Below, one piece after another: positions 1-9,026 of a DNA stretch of 64,000 nucleotides; position 1 is the stretch's first letter; every line of letters starts with the position of its first letter. Made by a program: the position numbers and the translations under genes. Location of the stretch: assembly GCA_903832325.1 (NCBI GenBank), contig CAILBC010000006.1, forward strand, positions 88,001 to 152,000, read 5' to 3'. This DNA comes from an uncultured Sphingomonadales bacterium (lineage in GTDB: Bacteria > Pseudomonadota > Alphaproteobacteria > Sphingomonadales > Sphingomonadaceae). Below the pieces are notes generated by a model. It had not been told where the DNA came from, did not search any database, and was given only the letters and a program-made list of their open reading frames with translations.

Positions 1-93
1 GGATGTTTGCGCTGAAACCGGCGCAACCACCACCAGCGCCGCAACAATCGGGATCACTATCGTATGCGATAATCCGTAATGACGACGCAACAT
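1..93 (-). CDS. Exported protein, N-terminal fragment cut by window edge
   Basis: Reading leftwards, an open frame begins at an ATG (93-91) and runs off the window edge. It encodes a short basic start (MLRRHYG), a hydrophobic stretch (IVIPIVAALVVVAP) and a likely signal peptidase site after VSA. A G-rich ribosome site (GGGGGGA) lies about 9 bases upstream. A second ATG at 102 is in frame but sits directly on that site. It is transcribed divergently from the caspase gene. Only about 31 codons are visible, so no function can be given. Confidence 0.5.
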   Translation of the reverse strand, partial: MLRRHYGLSHTIVIPIVAALVVVAPVSAQTS

Positions 94-240
94 CCCGGCC
101 ATTCCCCCCAAGGCATTGCTTTACCCCGTACTAAGGTTAGTATCCCGTTGACGTTGCGGCAACACCCAAATCCAGTATTTCTGCGGATGGGCTTTTCTGG
201 TCACAGGGCCGGTTTGTTGCAGCACAATGGGGGACAGGCA

Positions 241-1947
241 GTGATGCTGCGGGCGGGACCAGGGGTGCTTGTGCGGTTGGTAATCAGCCTGATGGCCATG
301 GCAATTGCCGGCATTGGCCCGGCGGCCCATGCCGAAACGCGCGCGCTGCTGGCCGGCGTGTGGACGTTCAATTCGCCAATGTTCCCCAATCTGAAGGGCC
401 CGGAAAACGATCTGACCGCGATGGAAACGGTGATCCGGGCGCAAGGCGCGCATGACGTGACCGTGCTGCGCAACAACGAGGTGACCCGCACCGGCATTGA
501 AACCGCGCTCCACGCGCTTGGCCTGCGGTCAAAACCGGGCGACTGGGTGGTGTTCTACTACACCGGCCACGGTGACGAAGCGGCCGCCGCGGTAAAAGGC
601 ACCGCCGATGGCGATTTTGACCAGTATATTCCCCTGGCCGGGTTCGATCCCGATCGGCAGGACCCGGAACGCTTTATCGTCGACAAGGATTTCTACACCT
701 GGATGGCCCGCTATATCCCGGCCGACGTGCATATCCTGATGATCGCCGATACCTGCCATTCGGGCACGCTCAACCGATCGATCGATCCGGCCTCGTTCGG
801 GTTTGTCGCGCGCACTTCGCTGCGCGGGGGCAGCAGCCAGATTGCACTGGTGCCCCGGCCAGGTCCGCATTTTGCGCCGATTTCCGCCGAAGTCAGCGCA
901 GCAGGGGCCAGGCTGGGGGCAGGAGTGGGGGCGGGCGCAGGAGTGGGAGCGGGGGTACGGCCGATCGACCGGCCCGATCTGGCCAACATGGTCTATATCG
1001 GCGGGGCGCAGGATGATCAGGTGGCGTGGGAATTTCCGCTGCCGGTCAATGGCGCACCGCCGCGCGGGGCAATGACCTGGTCGCTGGAACAGGGGCTGAT
1101 GACGCGCGGGCCCGATGGGAAGACCGCCGCGGCCGATCTCGACCACGATGGCCACGTTACCCCGGCCGAATTGCAAACCTATCTGGGGGGCCGGGTGCGC
1201 GCGCTGACCGCACAGCGGCAGGAACCGCGCACCACATTCATCGCCGCCGCGGGCGATCTGCCGTTGTTCAGCGAGGCGCCGCCACCCCGGCCGGCTCCGC
1301 CAGCGTCGCTGCCCGGGGTGTTCGTGGTGGCATCTGGCACCGCGATCCAGGGGCCAGACACCCCGTGGCGGCTGGTTACCCGGCGCGAAGAGGCGGATTT
1401 CGTGTGGGACCTGGCCAAAGCCAAAGTGTTCCGCCGATCGGGCGACATGGTGGCCGAAGGCGTATCGACGCCGGCAGGTTTGCGCGGCGTGATCGAAAAA
1501 TGGACTACGGTTGATGGGCTGGGTGCGCTGCTGAATGAAAGCAAAGTGCGCATCACCATCGGCCCCGGTGCCAATGGCGTGCGCTATCCCTCCGATTCGA
1601 AAATCAGCATCGATCTGCATTACAGCGGCGGCACGGCGGGCTATGCGACGATTTTCAACCTGGCCTCGGATGGCACGGTGCAACGGCTTTATCCGCTGAC
1701 CGACGATGATGGCGATGGCCAGTTGCTGCCCGGGGGAAAGCTTCCCACGTTTCAGAATCGGGTGATCGCGCCCTATGGCACCGACCATATCGTGGCGCTG
1801 GTGCTGCCCAAACCGCCGGTTGCGCTGCGCATGATGCTGCGCGGCATCGACGGGCAAAGGCTGGCGCCGCGCGTGCTGAAACCGATTGGCGAACTGCTTG
1901 CCGGTGGCGGCGGACTGTCCGTCGGCGAAATCTATACCGGCCCCTGA
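241..1947 (+). CDS. Exported caspase-like peptidase (family C14) with DUF4384-like tail
   Basis: Predicted cysteine protease of the caspase/metacaspase clan, exported by a signal peptide (hydrophobic stretch ending AAHA). The domain order from the GTG start is a C14 fold at about residues 33-200, with catalytic His110 in YTGHGD and Cys172 in ADTCHSG. A Gly/Val-rich low-complexity stretch follows near residue 235, then an EF-hand-like loop (DLDHDGHVTPAE) near residue 300. The C-terminal beta domain of about 150 residues resembles DUF4384, a domain known to follow such peptidases. The start was chosen from GGGGGA eight bases upstream; the frame is open further up to 79 but lacks a ribosome site. 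Target unknown. Neighbours are an exported small protein and a TIR protein. Confidence 0.82.
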   Translation: MMLRAGPGVLVRLVISLMAMAIAGIGPAAHAETRALLAGVWTFNSPMFPNLKGPENDLTAMETVIRAQGAHDVTVLRNNEVTRTGIETALHALGLRSKPGDWVVFYYTGHGDEAAAAVKGTADGDFDQYIPLAGFDPDRQDPERFIVDKDFYTWMARYIPADVHILMIADTCHSGTLNRSIDPASFGFVARTSLRGGSSQIALVPRPGPHFAPISAEVSAAGARLGAGVGAGAGVGAGVRPIDRPDLANMVYIGGAQDDQVAWEFPLPVNGAPPRGAMTWSLEQGLMTRGPDGKTAAADLDHDGHVTPAELQTYLGGRVRALTAQRQEPRTTFIAAAGDLPLFSEAPPPRPAPPASLPGVFVVASGTAIQGPDTPWRLVTRREEADFVWDLAKAKVFRRSGDMVAEGVSTPAGLRGVIEKWTTVDGLGALLNESKVRITIGPGANGVRYPSDSKISIDLHYSGGTAGYATIFNLASDGTVQRLYPLTDDDGDGQLLPGGKLPTFQNRVIAPYGTDHIVALVLPKPPVALRMMLRGIDGQRLAPRVLKPIGELLAGGGGLSVGEIYTGP

Positions 1948-1983
1948 TCGAGACTGGGCCTGATCGAGACTGGGCCCTGATCG
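1943..1983. repeat. 16-bp tandem repeat across the caspase stop codon
   Basis: Two perfect copies of CCTGATCGAGACTGGG plus a partial third copy (CCTGATCG). The first copy contains the TGA stop of the caspase gene. Confidence 0.9.
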
Positions 1984-2015
1984 TGGCGCAGGGTTGGCCA
2001 GCCCGTGGGCATGCG

Positions 2016-2717
2016 TCAGTTGCTCAGCACGACAGTCTGGCTGGTCTGTGCGCTCTTGTTCTGGATATCGACGCGGAACCGCGCATCGGCCGCGGGCGTA
2101 AGCTGGCACACCGGCGCATAATCGCCATGATCGTCAAGGCACACCGTGCGCCCCGCAGTATCGAGAATGCGCATCAGCAGGCTGGTGCCGGGGGCGCCGA
2201 TTGCCCCCAGCCGCAGCCGTTCGCCGCCTTTGGCATTGACCACGAACTGGAACGCGGCGCGCGGATTGACGTTCAGCACGCGCCGCACCAGCCCGCTGCC
2301 AAATGCCGAAGACAGCACCCCGCGCCCGTGCATCGCCTCGGCCAGGGTGATCTGCTGCACCATCGCATCATCACCCGCAGCCATTGCGCGCGCCTCGGCA
2401 TAGAGTGCCGCCGGGGCGAAACCGGTATCCGTGGCATCGCCTTTGACCGGAATGTCTTCGAGCAGCCGCGCCGCGACGAGCATGGCCTGCACATCATGGT
2501 GCCGCCGCGCGAAATCGGCCGTGGCGCGCGCGGCCATGGCCTGTTCGAACGGATCGGCGTGGTCGTCCGTTGCAGGGATGGCAGATTGCGCGGATGGCGC
2601 GGCGGGCGCGTCCTGTGCGGCAAGGGCGGTTCCCCCTCCAACCAGGCCGAAAGTAACAAGGCTGGCTTCAAAAACCATTGCCATAATGGCAAGGCGTGCT
2701 GCTAGGTATCGGGCCAT
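2016..2717 (-). CDS. Exported protein of unknown function with C-terminal beta domain
   Basis: A 233-residue protein with a clear signal peptide (basic start, a hydrophobic run of about 25 residues, cleavage after ALA). The middle part is alpha-helical and rich in Ala/Arg. The last 80 residues (LRLGAIGAPGTS, then alternating hydrophobic strands with two Cys) look like a small pre-peptidase-C-like beta sandwich. The start was chosen from AGGGGAG about nine bases upstream; the frame is open further. Its start codon interleaves with that of the divergent TIR gene inside one CCATGG. I do not recognise the family. The position between a caspase and a TIR gene suggests a shared role, which is inference. 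Confidence 0.65.
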   Translation of the reverse strand: MARYLAARLAIMAMVFEASLVTFGLVGGGTALAAQDAPAAPSAQSAIPATDDHADPFEQAMAARATADFARRHHDVQAMLVAARLLEDIPVKGDATDTGFAPAALYAEARAMAAGDDAMVQQITLAEAMHGRGVLSSAFGSGLVRRVLNVNPRAAFQFVVNAKGGERLRLGAIGAPGTSLLMRILDTAGRTVCLDDHGDYAPVCQLTPAADARFRVDIQNKSAQTSQTVVLSN

Positions 2718-3708
2718 GGCGCACAACTCCCCTGAAGGCGAAACCGGACTTGCGCCGAATAGCCCATCCGGCGCGGGCAATCCACTCGCATCGCTGGGCA
2801 CGCGGATTGCAGGCGCCCTGGCGCCGCGCGAATTTGCCGCCTTCATCAGCTATAGCCACCAGGACATGGCCGTGGCGCGCTGGCTGCACCGCGCAATCGA
2901 AACCTATCGCGTGCCGCGCCCGCTGGTCGGGCTGGAGGGTGAATTCGGCCCGGTGCCGCCGCGCCTGCGCCCGCTGTTTCGCGACGAGGATGAACTGGCC
3001 GGGGCCGCCGCGCTGGGGCTACGGCTTGAAGGGGCATTGGCCCGGTCGCGCGCGCTGCTGGTGATCTGTTCGCCTGCCGCGCGCCGCTCGCAATGGGTCG
3101 ATAGCGAAATTCGCACGTTCAAGCGGCTCTATCCCGATCGTCCGGTCTTTGCGGTGATCGCGGCGGGCACGCCCGGTGATGGCCCCGATGCCTGCTTTCC
3201 CGAAAGCCTGGTCTGGGCGATCGGCGCGGACGGGCAGATCGATCGCGCGTGCCCGGTTGAACCGCTCGCGCCCGATCTGCAATGCCTTGATCGCAAGGCG
3301 GTGAAGCTGAAACTGATTGCCGGCATGCTGGGCGTGCCGTTCGACAGCCTGCATGATCGCGAACAGCGCCGCCGCCGGGTGTTTGCCGCGATCACCAGCA
3401 GCGCCTCGCTCGTGCTGATCCTGGTGTTGAGCGGGCTGACACTGGCCGCGTTCACGTATGCGCGCATCGCCGTGCGCGAACGCAATGCGGCCGAGGTGGC
3501 GCAGAAAACAGCCGTAGAGGAACGCAACGCGGCGATTGCTGCGCGCGATCTGGCCGAACGGCGCACCTGGCTGGCGCAACAGGCCGCCGAACAGATCCGC
3601 AATTTCGTCGGGCAGGATTGCCCCCCACCCAATTCTGCCCAATCTGCCAATTCTGCCAATTCTGCCAATTCTGGCCGACCTGCTCAAACGCAGCGAAAAC
3701 CGCGTTGA
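2716..3708 (+). CDS. TIR-domain membrane protein
   Basis: A 330-residue protein. A TIR domain covers about residues 38-190: EFAAFISYSHQD at strand A, FRDEDEL, and SQWVDSEI with Glu131 at the position of the NAD-hydrolase glutamate of SARM1-type TIRs. One transmembrane segment follows (about 223-246), then a charged coiled coil (250-297). The protein ends in an NSAQSANSANSANS tail encoded by 9-bp DNA repeats. Many family members continue into TPR or WD40 repeats after this coiled coil; here the chain stops, so it may be a truncated form (inference). No strong ribosome site is visible at the chosen ATG, and the start could lie further in. Confidence 0.75.
   Translation: MAHNSPEGETGLAPNSPSGAGNPLASLGTRIAGALAPREFAAFISYSHQDMAVARWLHRAIETYRVPRPLVGLEGEFGPVPPRLRPLFRDEDELAGAAALGLRLEGALARSRALLVICSPAARRSQWVDSEIRTFKRLYPDRPVFAVIAAGTPGDGPDACFPESLVWAIGADGQIDRACPVEPLAPDLQCLDRKAVKLKLIAGMLGVPFDSLHDREQRRRRVFAAITSSASLVLILVLSGLTLAAFTYARIAVRERNAAEVAQKTAVEERNAAIAARDLAERRTWLAQQAAEQIRNFVGQDCPPPNSAQSANSANSANSGRPAQTQRKPR
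3629..3673. repeat. 9-bp tandem repeat, five units, inside the TIR gene
   Basis: Five 9-base units of the CCAATTCTG type; the second unit is a variant. They stay in frame and encode the Ser/Ala/Asn tail of the TIR protein. Unit number could change by slippage without breaking the frame. Confidence 0.9.
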
Positions 3709-3808
3709 ACGTTCCCGGGTTCAGCACCTTGGAGTGGACGATTTACGGGTCGGGCACGATCGGCTATGCAATGGGATCGGCCCGTCCCTGGCCGGGGGAA
3801 ACCGGGTG

Positions 3809-4918
3809 ATGGCCAGGCTCGACGATCGGCTGATCGAAATGCTGTATGGTGCAGTCGACGACGGCGCGCGCTGGGTCGGCCTGATGGACCATTTGCGCCT
3901 CGCGATGGGTGTGGAAAGCGTGGCGGCACAATTTCTCATGGCGTCGCGCGATGATCTGCTGCCGCTGTGGGGCACGCGCGATAGCCTGTCGGAAAGCCGG
4001 GGCGCATTGCACGATTCCTGGGCCAACAGCCTCGCCAATCCGCGTTTTCGTCGCCCGGTAGGGCCGCCGCAAGATCTGGAGATCGACAGCGACCATCAAT
4101 CGCAGGACTATACCGCGCAGGAACGCCGCGATTTGCGCGAAGGGCTGGCGCGCTGCGGATTGGGTCCGGCCTTCTGGATCAGCCAGCAGATTGATGCGGA
4201 GCGCCATTTCACGCTGATCTTTCACCGCGCCGCCGATGATGGCCGCGATATGGAGGCGCAGGATCGCGCCATGCTGATGGCGATGGCGCCGCATTTCCGG
4301 CAGGCGGTGCGGCTGTGGGTGCGGCTTTGCGCGGCAGAGGCGCATGGCGGGCTGGTCGATCAGGCAGCCGACGGGCTGACCACAGGGCTGATCGCCTGCG
4401 ACAGGCGACTGCGCGTGCAGTGGATGAATGCCGAAGCGCGGCGCCTGCTGCACAAAGGCGATATCGTGCGGCTGCGCCATGGGGCGATCGCCTGTTCCGA
4501 TCGCGATGATCATGATCGGCTTGCCGCGCTGGCCGGCACGCACGGCGATTGCGGTGTGGTCGCGCTGGGGGATGCACTCGGCGGGGGGTTGCATGTGCGG
4601 GCGCGTCCGGCGCAGCCCATGCCCGGCCAGTTTGTGCTGCCAGCCGATCTGGTGCTGCTGATGATCACGCGCCCTGATGGTGCGATCGATTATGATCCGG
4701 GCCAGATCGCGCGCCTGTTCGGGCTGACCCGCACCGAGGCGGCGCTGGCGGCCGACCTGGCCACCGGGCGCAGTGTGCGTGATTTTGCCGCCACGCGCGG
4801 GGTGGCCGAAGGCACCGCGCGCCTGCATCTGAAACGGATCATGGCCAAGACCGGCACCAGCCGGCAGGCCGATCTGGTGCGGCGCATCTGCCTGTCGGTG
4901 GCGGGGCGCCCGATCTGA
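3809..4918 (+). CDS. LuxR-type transcriptional regulator
   Basis: A 369-residue regulator. The last 65 residues are a LuxR/FixJ-type helix-turn-helix (LTRTEAALAADLATGRS, then GTARLHLKRIMAKTG). The N-terminal 300 residues look like a PAS/GAF-like sensor typical of sphingomonad LuxR-family proteins; no receiver aspartate is apparent. GGGGGA lies nine bases before the ATG, and a GTG three bases upstream is an alternative start. It sits directly upstream of, and points toward, the TonB receptor and hydrolase genes, so it is the likely local regulator. The inducer is unknown. Confidence 0.8.
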   Translation: MARLDDRLIEMLYGAVDDGARWVGLMDHLRLAMGVESVAAQFLMASRDDLLPLWGTRDSLSESRGALHDSWANSLANPRFRRPVGPPQDLEIDSDHQSQDYTAQERRDLREGLARCGLGPAFWISQQIDAERHFTLIFHRAADDGRDMEAQDRAMLMAMAPHFRQAVRLWVRLCAAEAHGGLVDQAADGLTTGLIACDRRLRVQWMNAEARRLLHKGDIVRLRHGAIACSDRDDHDRLAALAGTHGDCGVVALGDALGGGLHVRARPAQPMPGQFVLPADLVLLMITRPDGAIDYDPGQIARLFGLTRTEAALAADLATGRSVRDFAATRGVAEGTARLHLKRIMAKTGTSRQADLVRRICLSVAGRPI

Positions 4919-5115
4919 ACCGCAGGCCCTGCCGCACAAGTCGGCATTTTTGATATGACCTATACCATTTGGGGGACGCGCGGCGTCGCGACGTCCGGCA
5001 TCGATCGTCAGACCGCGCGGCATTTTTCGCCTGTGCGGTGATCGCGCCCAGCCGTCGCCTTGTGCCAGCCCGAAAGCGGGATGCGCTTTGCGCCGCCAAC
5101 CCATGAGGGAATGCC

Positions 5116-7431
5116 ATGATCAAGCACGCCGTTGCGCTGGCCACCGCCACCGGGGCCTTTGCCCTTGCCGTCGGCCTTGCCACGCCCGCCCGGGCCCGCG
5201 ATGCCGATGCCGCAAGCCCTACGCCGGCCGAACCGGCCGGGGAAATCGTGGTGACGGCGACGCGCCGGGCGGAATCGCTGAGCAAAGTCCCGCTGTCGAT
5301 CACCGCGTTGAGCCAGGCCACGCTCGATCAGCGCGGGATCAAGGATATTGACGGGCTGGTGCGCCAGACACCGGGCATCCAGTTTGATCCCAACGGTTTT
5401 GGCAACCAGTCCAATATCGCCATTCGCGGGGTCAGTTCCACCGTCGGTGCGGCCACCACCGGGGTCTATATCGATGATACCCCGATCCAGAGCCGCGTTG
5501 TCGGCTATTCCACCACCAATGTGTTTCCTGCGGTGTTCGATCTGGCGCGGGTGGAAGTGCTGCGCGGGCCGCAGGGCACGCTGTTTGGCGCCGGGTCGGA
5601 AGGCGGCACGGTGCGCTTCATCACCACCCAGCCCAGCCTCGATGCGGTGCACATTTATGCGCGCGGCGAAGCATCGGCCACGCAAAGCGGCGGGGTTTCG
5701 GCTGAATTCGGGGTTTCGATCAGCGGCCCGCTGATCCCGGGAAAACTGGGCTTTGCCGCCAGCCTGTGGGAACGCCGCGATGGGGGCTGGGTCGACCGGC
5801 AAAATGCCAATCCGCTGCTGTCGGGCCAGCCTGTCGACCGCAATGTCAATTTCAGCGACACCCAGGTTGGCCGCGTTGCCCTGCGCTGGGCGCCGATCGA
5901 AGGGCTGACCATCACGCCGTCGCTGTTTTACCAGCGCAAAGCGGTCAACGACAGCAGCAATAGTTGGGAATCGCTGTCGAAACCGGGGCAGGGCGCATTC
6001 CTGAGCGGGCAGCCCAATGCCTCACCCGATCATGATCGGTTCCTGCTGCCCGCGATCAACCTGGCGTGGGATTTCGGCGGGGTGCAACTGATCGACACGG
6101 CCTCTTACTATGTCCGCGATCAAAGCGCGGAAATCGATTATTCCACGCTGTGGCCGGCCGTGTTCGATGGCACGCCCTGGGTGACCCCGGGGTACAATGC
6201 GCTGGCCCACATGGCCAATGCGCAGCGCACCTTCACCCAGGAAATGCGCCTGCAATCGACCGACCGCAATGCGCGTCTGTCGTGGGTGGTGGGCGCGTTC
6301 TATGCGAAATCGGTCCAGCATTTTTCCGAAAACGTGATCGATCCGAACTTTGCCGACTTGTTCGGCGGAACCCCGCCGGAACTGATCTTTGGCGCGCCGC
6401 TGGTCAACGGCGTGTCATCGCTGGTGGGCCATGGCCGCGGCGCCGACGAACAGATTGCCGGGTTTGGCGAGGCAACGTTTGCCATCACCCCGGCGTTGAA
6501 GGCGACCGCCGGCCTGCGTGTGGCGCGCACCCGCTTTTCCGGTGAGTCGCTGTTTGAAGGGCCGGTTTCGGGTTTTCAGCTGCAGCCTTCGCAAACGGTC
6601 AGCGAAACCCCGGTCACTCCCAAATTCGCGCTCAACTGGCAGACCACGCCTTCGCTGCTGCTATATGCCACCGCGGCCAAGGGCTATCGCATCGGCGGCA
6701 CCAATGCGCCCGTCCCGCTCGCCGTCTGTGGCCACGATCTGGCCGGCTTTGGCTATGCCGATGTGCCGCAGACTTATAAATCGGACAGTCTGTGGAGCTA
6801 TGAAGCCGGGGCAAAGGGTCGCATCGGCCGCGCGCTGACGGTTTCTGCCAGCGCATTCCGGGTCGATTGGACCAATATCCAGCAGAATGTCTATCTGCAG
6901 CATTGCGGGGCGCAGTTCACCGACAATCTGGGCAAGGCGCGCAGCGAAGGGTTTGATCTGCAGGCCACGCTGCACCCGGCGCAGGGCCTGTCGATCGACG
7001 GCACGCTGAGCTATACCGACGCGCATTTCACCCGGTCGATCGCCGGTGGCGCCCTGGCGACTGCGGGCGACCATCTGGAAACGCACCCGTGGACCGCAAC
7101 TCTCGGTGGTGATTACGAACATCGGGTGGGCACCGGTTCGGTCTATCTGCGCGGCGATTATCAATACAAGAGCGCCGGACTGACCACCACCGTGACCGAT
7201 CCGCTGACCAATTCCTATGACCCGGGCGCGCTGCGCACGCAGGCGCTGCACTTTGCCAGTCTGCGGCTCGGCTGGCGACAGGGCGTGGCCGACCTGTCGG
7301 CCTTTGTCGAAAATCTGGGCAACGCGCATCCGGTCCTGTCGCGATCGATCAATGTATCCGGGGTGGGCACATACCAAGATATCACGCTGCGCCCGCGCAC
7401 ATTTGGCCTTACGCTGCTGCTGCGCCAATAA
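5116..7431 (+). CDS. TonB-dependent outer-membrane receptor
   Basis: A 771-residue receptor with a signal peptide (cleavage after ARA), a TonB box (EIVVTATR) at about residues 48-55, a plug domain (VPLSITALSQ to VEVLRGPQGTLFG to GGTVRFITTQP) and a 22-stranded-type barrel. The C-terminus ends in an aromatic/hydrophobic pattern (RPRTFGLTLLLRQ). It imports an unidentified substrate across the outer membrane using TonB energy. GAGGG lies about eight bases before the ATG. It is followed by two hydrolases and a DUF3237 protein on the same strand, consistent with uptake followed by ester or amide cleavage. Confidence 0.9.
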   Translation: MIKHAVALATATGAFALAVGLATPARARDADAASPTPAEPAGEIVVTATRRAESLSKVPLSITALSQATLDQRGIKDIDGLVRQTPGIQFDPNGFGNQSNIAIRGVSSTVGAATTGVYIDDTPIQSRVVGYSTTNVFPAVFDLARVEVLRGPQGTLFGAGSEGGTVRFITTQPSLDAVHIYARGEASATQSGGVSAEFGVSISGPLIPGKLGFAASLWERRDGGWVDRQNANPLLSGQPVDRNVNFSDTQVGRVALRWAPIEGLTITPSLFYQRKAVNDSSNSWESLSKPGQGAFLSGQPNASPDHDRFLLPAINLAWDFGGVQLIDTASYYVRDQSAEIDYSTLWPAVFDGTPWVTPGYNALAHMANAQRTFTQEMRLQSTDRNARLSWVVGAFYAKSVQHFSENVIDPNFADLFGGTPPELIFGAPLVNGVSSLVGHGRGADEQIAGFGEATFAITPALKATAGLRVARTRFSGESLFEGPVSGFQLQPSQTVSETPVTPKFALNWQTTPSLLLYATAAKGYRIGGTNAPVPLAVCGHDLAGFGYADVPQTYKSDSLWSYEAGAKGRIGRALTVSASAFRVDWTNIQQNVYLQHCGAQFTDNLGKARSEGFDLQATLHPAQGLSIDGTLSYTDAHFTRSIAGGALATAGDHLETHPWTATLGGDYEHRVGTGSVYLRGDYQYKSAGLTTTVTDPLTNSYDPGALRTQALHFASLRLGWRQGVADLSAFVENLGNAHPVLSRSINVSGVGTYQDITLRPRTFGLTLLLRQ

Positions 7432-7751
7432 GTCTTTGCCGGGTAGCGGGGCCAAATTCGATAGCGACCGAAAGGCAGATGCCGTCATGGAACACCGCAT
7501 GTCCCAAGTTCCCCTGTCCTTCCCGCAAAGGCCGGCTCCTTCCTGCAAAGGCCGGCTCCCTCCCGCAAAGGCCGGCATCCAGTTCTGACGCCCCATGCCC
7601 CGCGAAAACGCTGCCGCCAGATTGCCGCCCGGGATTGCCGCGTTCGCGGGAATGGCACTACACCAGGATCAATTCAGAAATTTCCCGTGTTGCACCGCTT
7701 ATCACCGCGTGGCCGGAAATCGTCCACGCCGCCTGAAACAGGACCTGCACA
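7432..7751. other. 320-bp intergenic stretch with extragenic repeats
   Basis: No gene is seen. Three imperfect direct copies of a CCCGCAAAGGCCGGC-type motif lie at about 7531-7578. Related pieces follow (CCCGCGAAAACG, then GGGATTGCCGCGTTCGCGGGAATGGC). Together these resemble the interspersed palindromic repeats common between genes in sphingomonads. They could fold into hairpins and attenuate transcription between the receptor and the hydrolase. Confidence 0.6.
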
Positions 7752-9026
7752 ATGATCCGATCTGGCTTTCGAACCCGTATCGCGCTGGCGCTTGCGCTGG
7801 GCGCGGCAATGCCGCTGCACGCGCAGACTGCGCCGCCGCATGTGCTGCCCGATGGCAAAGTGCCGCCCGCGCTGATCGAAGCGCGCAAGCACATGCTCGA
7901 AGCGCCCGAAAACATGCTGGCATTTCACAATGCCGACCAGTTGTTTCAAACCCGGGCCGTGCCGCGCGCCGGGCCGGTGGCGCCGCTGCCCCATGCCGAT
8001 CTGGCGCTGCCCGATGCAGTGATCGGCGGCAAGGCGATGACCGAGGACCAGTGGGAAGACCGCACCTTCACGTCGGCGCTGCTCGTGCTGCGCGATGGCC
8101 GCATTGTGCACGAAAGCTATCGCAACAACACCGATGCCGGCACGCATTTCATTTCGTTTTCGATGGCCAAAACGTTCACATCGATGCTCGTGGGCATTGC
8201 CGTGGGGCAGGGGGCGATCAATTCCATCGATGATCCTGCCGTGCGCTATGTGCCCGAACTGAAAGGATCGGGCTATGACGGGGTGACCCTGCGCCAGTTG
8301 CTCGAAATGCGGTCTGGCGTCGATTATGAAGAACGCTATGATTTCGGCGCAAAGCCGTCCGTTGCCGCGCAGATTTTCCTGAACGCCGTGGTCGCCAACA
8401 GCGAACGGTTTGCCGACATGGCACCGCGTCTGGGGCGCAAATGGGCACCGGGCAGCCATTTCAACTATTCCACGCTCGATACCGCGGTGCTTGGCTGGGT
8501 GCTTGAACGCGCCACCGGCAAACCGCTGGCCGATTTCACCGCGCAGTATCTGTGGCAGCCGCTGGGCGCCGAATCCTACGGGTTCTGGCTGGCTGACGGC
8601 GCACCCGGCACGGGGCGCGAAATGAACGGCATGGGCTATAACGCGACGCTGCGCGATTATGCCCGGTTCGGCCAGATGCTGCTTGATCAGGGGCGGTTCA
8701 ACGGCCGCCAGATCGTGCCCGCTACCTGGATCGCGCAGGCCACTGCGATGGTGCCCAATGCCGATCCCGGCACGCCGCCGCCACCGGCTGCGGTCACCAA
8801 TCCCTTCGCCCGGTCCGGCTATGGCTTTCAGATCTGGAAACTGGATGACACCGGCGCCTATACCGCGCTGGGCCTGCAGGGGCAGTTCATCTATGTTCAC
8901 CCGGCAACGCGCACGGTGATCGTGAAGCTGAGCTTTTTTCCCGAAGAAGGATCGCCGCAATCCGACGCCGCGCTGGAGGACACGCTGGCCTATTTCCGCA
9001 CGCTGACCGAATGGAAACCGCGCTGA
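7752..9026 (+). CDS. Exported serine hydrolase, beta-lactamase/family VIII esterase type
   Basis: A 424-residue enzyme with a signal peptide (cleavage near LHA-QT) and a class C beta-lactamase-like fold. The nucleophile motif SMAK is at residues 137-140 and the tyrosine motif YST at 239-241, where classic enzymes have YxN. Family members hydrolyse esters, amides or D-amino-acid peptides; I see no evidence for true beta-lactamase activity. AGGAC precedes the ATG. The stop overlaps the next start (TGATG), indicating coupled translation with the CocE/NonD hydrolase. Confidence 0.85.
   Translation: MIRSGFRTRIALALALGAAMPLHAQTAPPHVLPDGKVPPALIEARKHMLEAPENMLAFHNADQLFQTRAVPRAGPVAPLPHADLALPDAVIGGKAMTEDQWEDRTFTSALLVLRDGRIVHESYRNNTDAGTHFISFSMAKTFTSMLVGIAVGQGAINSIDDPAVRYVPELKGSGYDGVTLRQLLEMRSGVDYEERYDFGAKPSVAAQIFLNAVVANSERFADMAPRLGRKWAPGSHFNYSTLDTAVLGWVLERATGKPLADFTAQYLWQPLGAESYGFWLADGAPGTGREMNGMGYNATLRDYARFGQMLLDQGRFNGRQIVPATWIAQATAMVPNADPGTPPPPAAVTNPFARSGYGFQIWKLDDTGAYTALGLQGQFIYVHPATRTVIVKLSFFPEEGSPQSDAALEDTLAYFRTLTEWKPR

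Noticed and set aside
148..178. Possible promoter TTGACG with a weak -10 before the caspase gene
   Set aside because: Spacing to any TATAAT-like box is 19 bases with a poor match. Not strong enough to list as a site.
529..2109. Minus-strand open frame of 526 codons opposite the caspase gene
   Set aside because: It is rich in Arg/His/Pro/Gln from antisense reading of a GC-rich gene, has no ribosome site, and the plus strand has clear caspase motifs.
7595..8233. 212-codon plus-strand frame overlapping the serine hydrolase
   Set aside because: It runs through extragenic repeats and then out of frame in a gene with clear SxxK and Tyr motifs.
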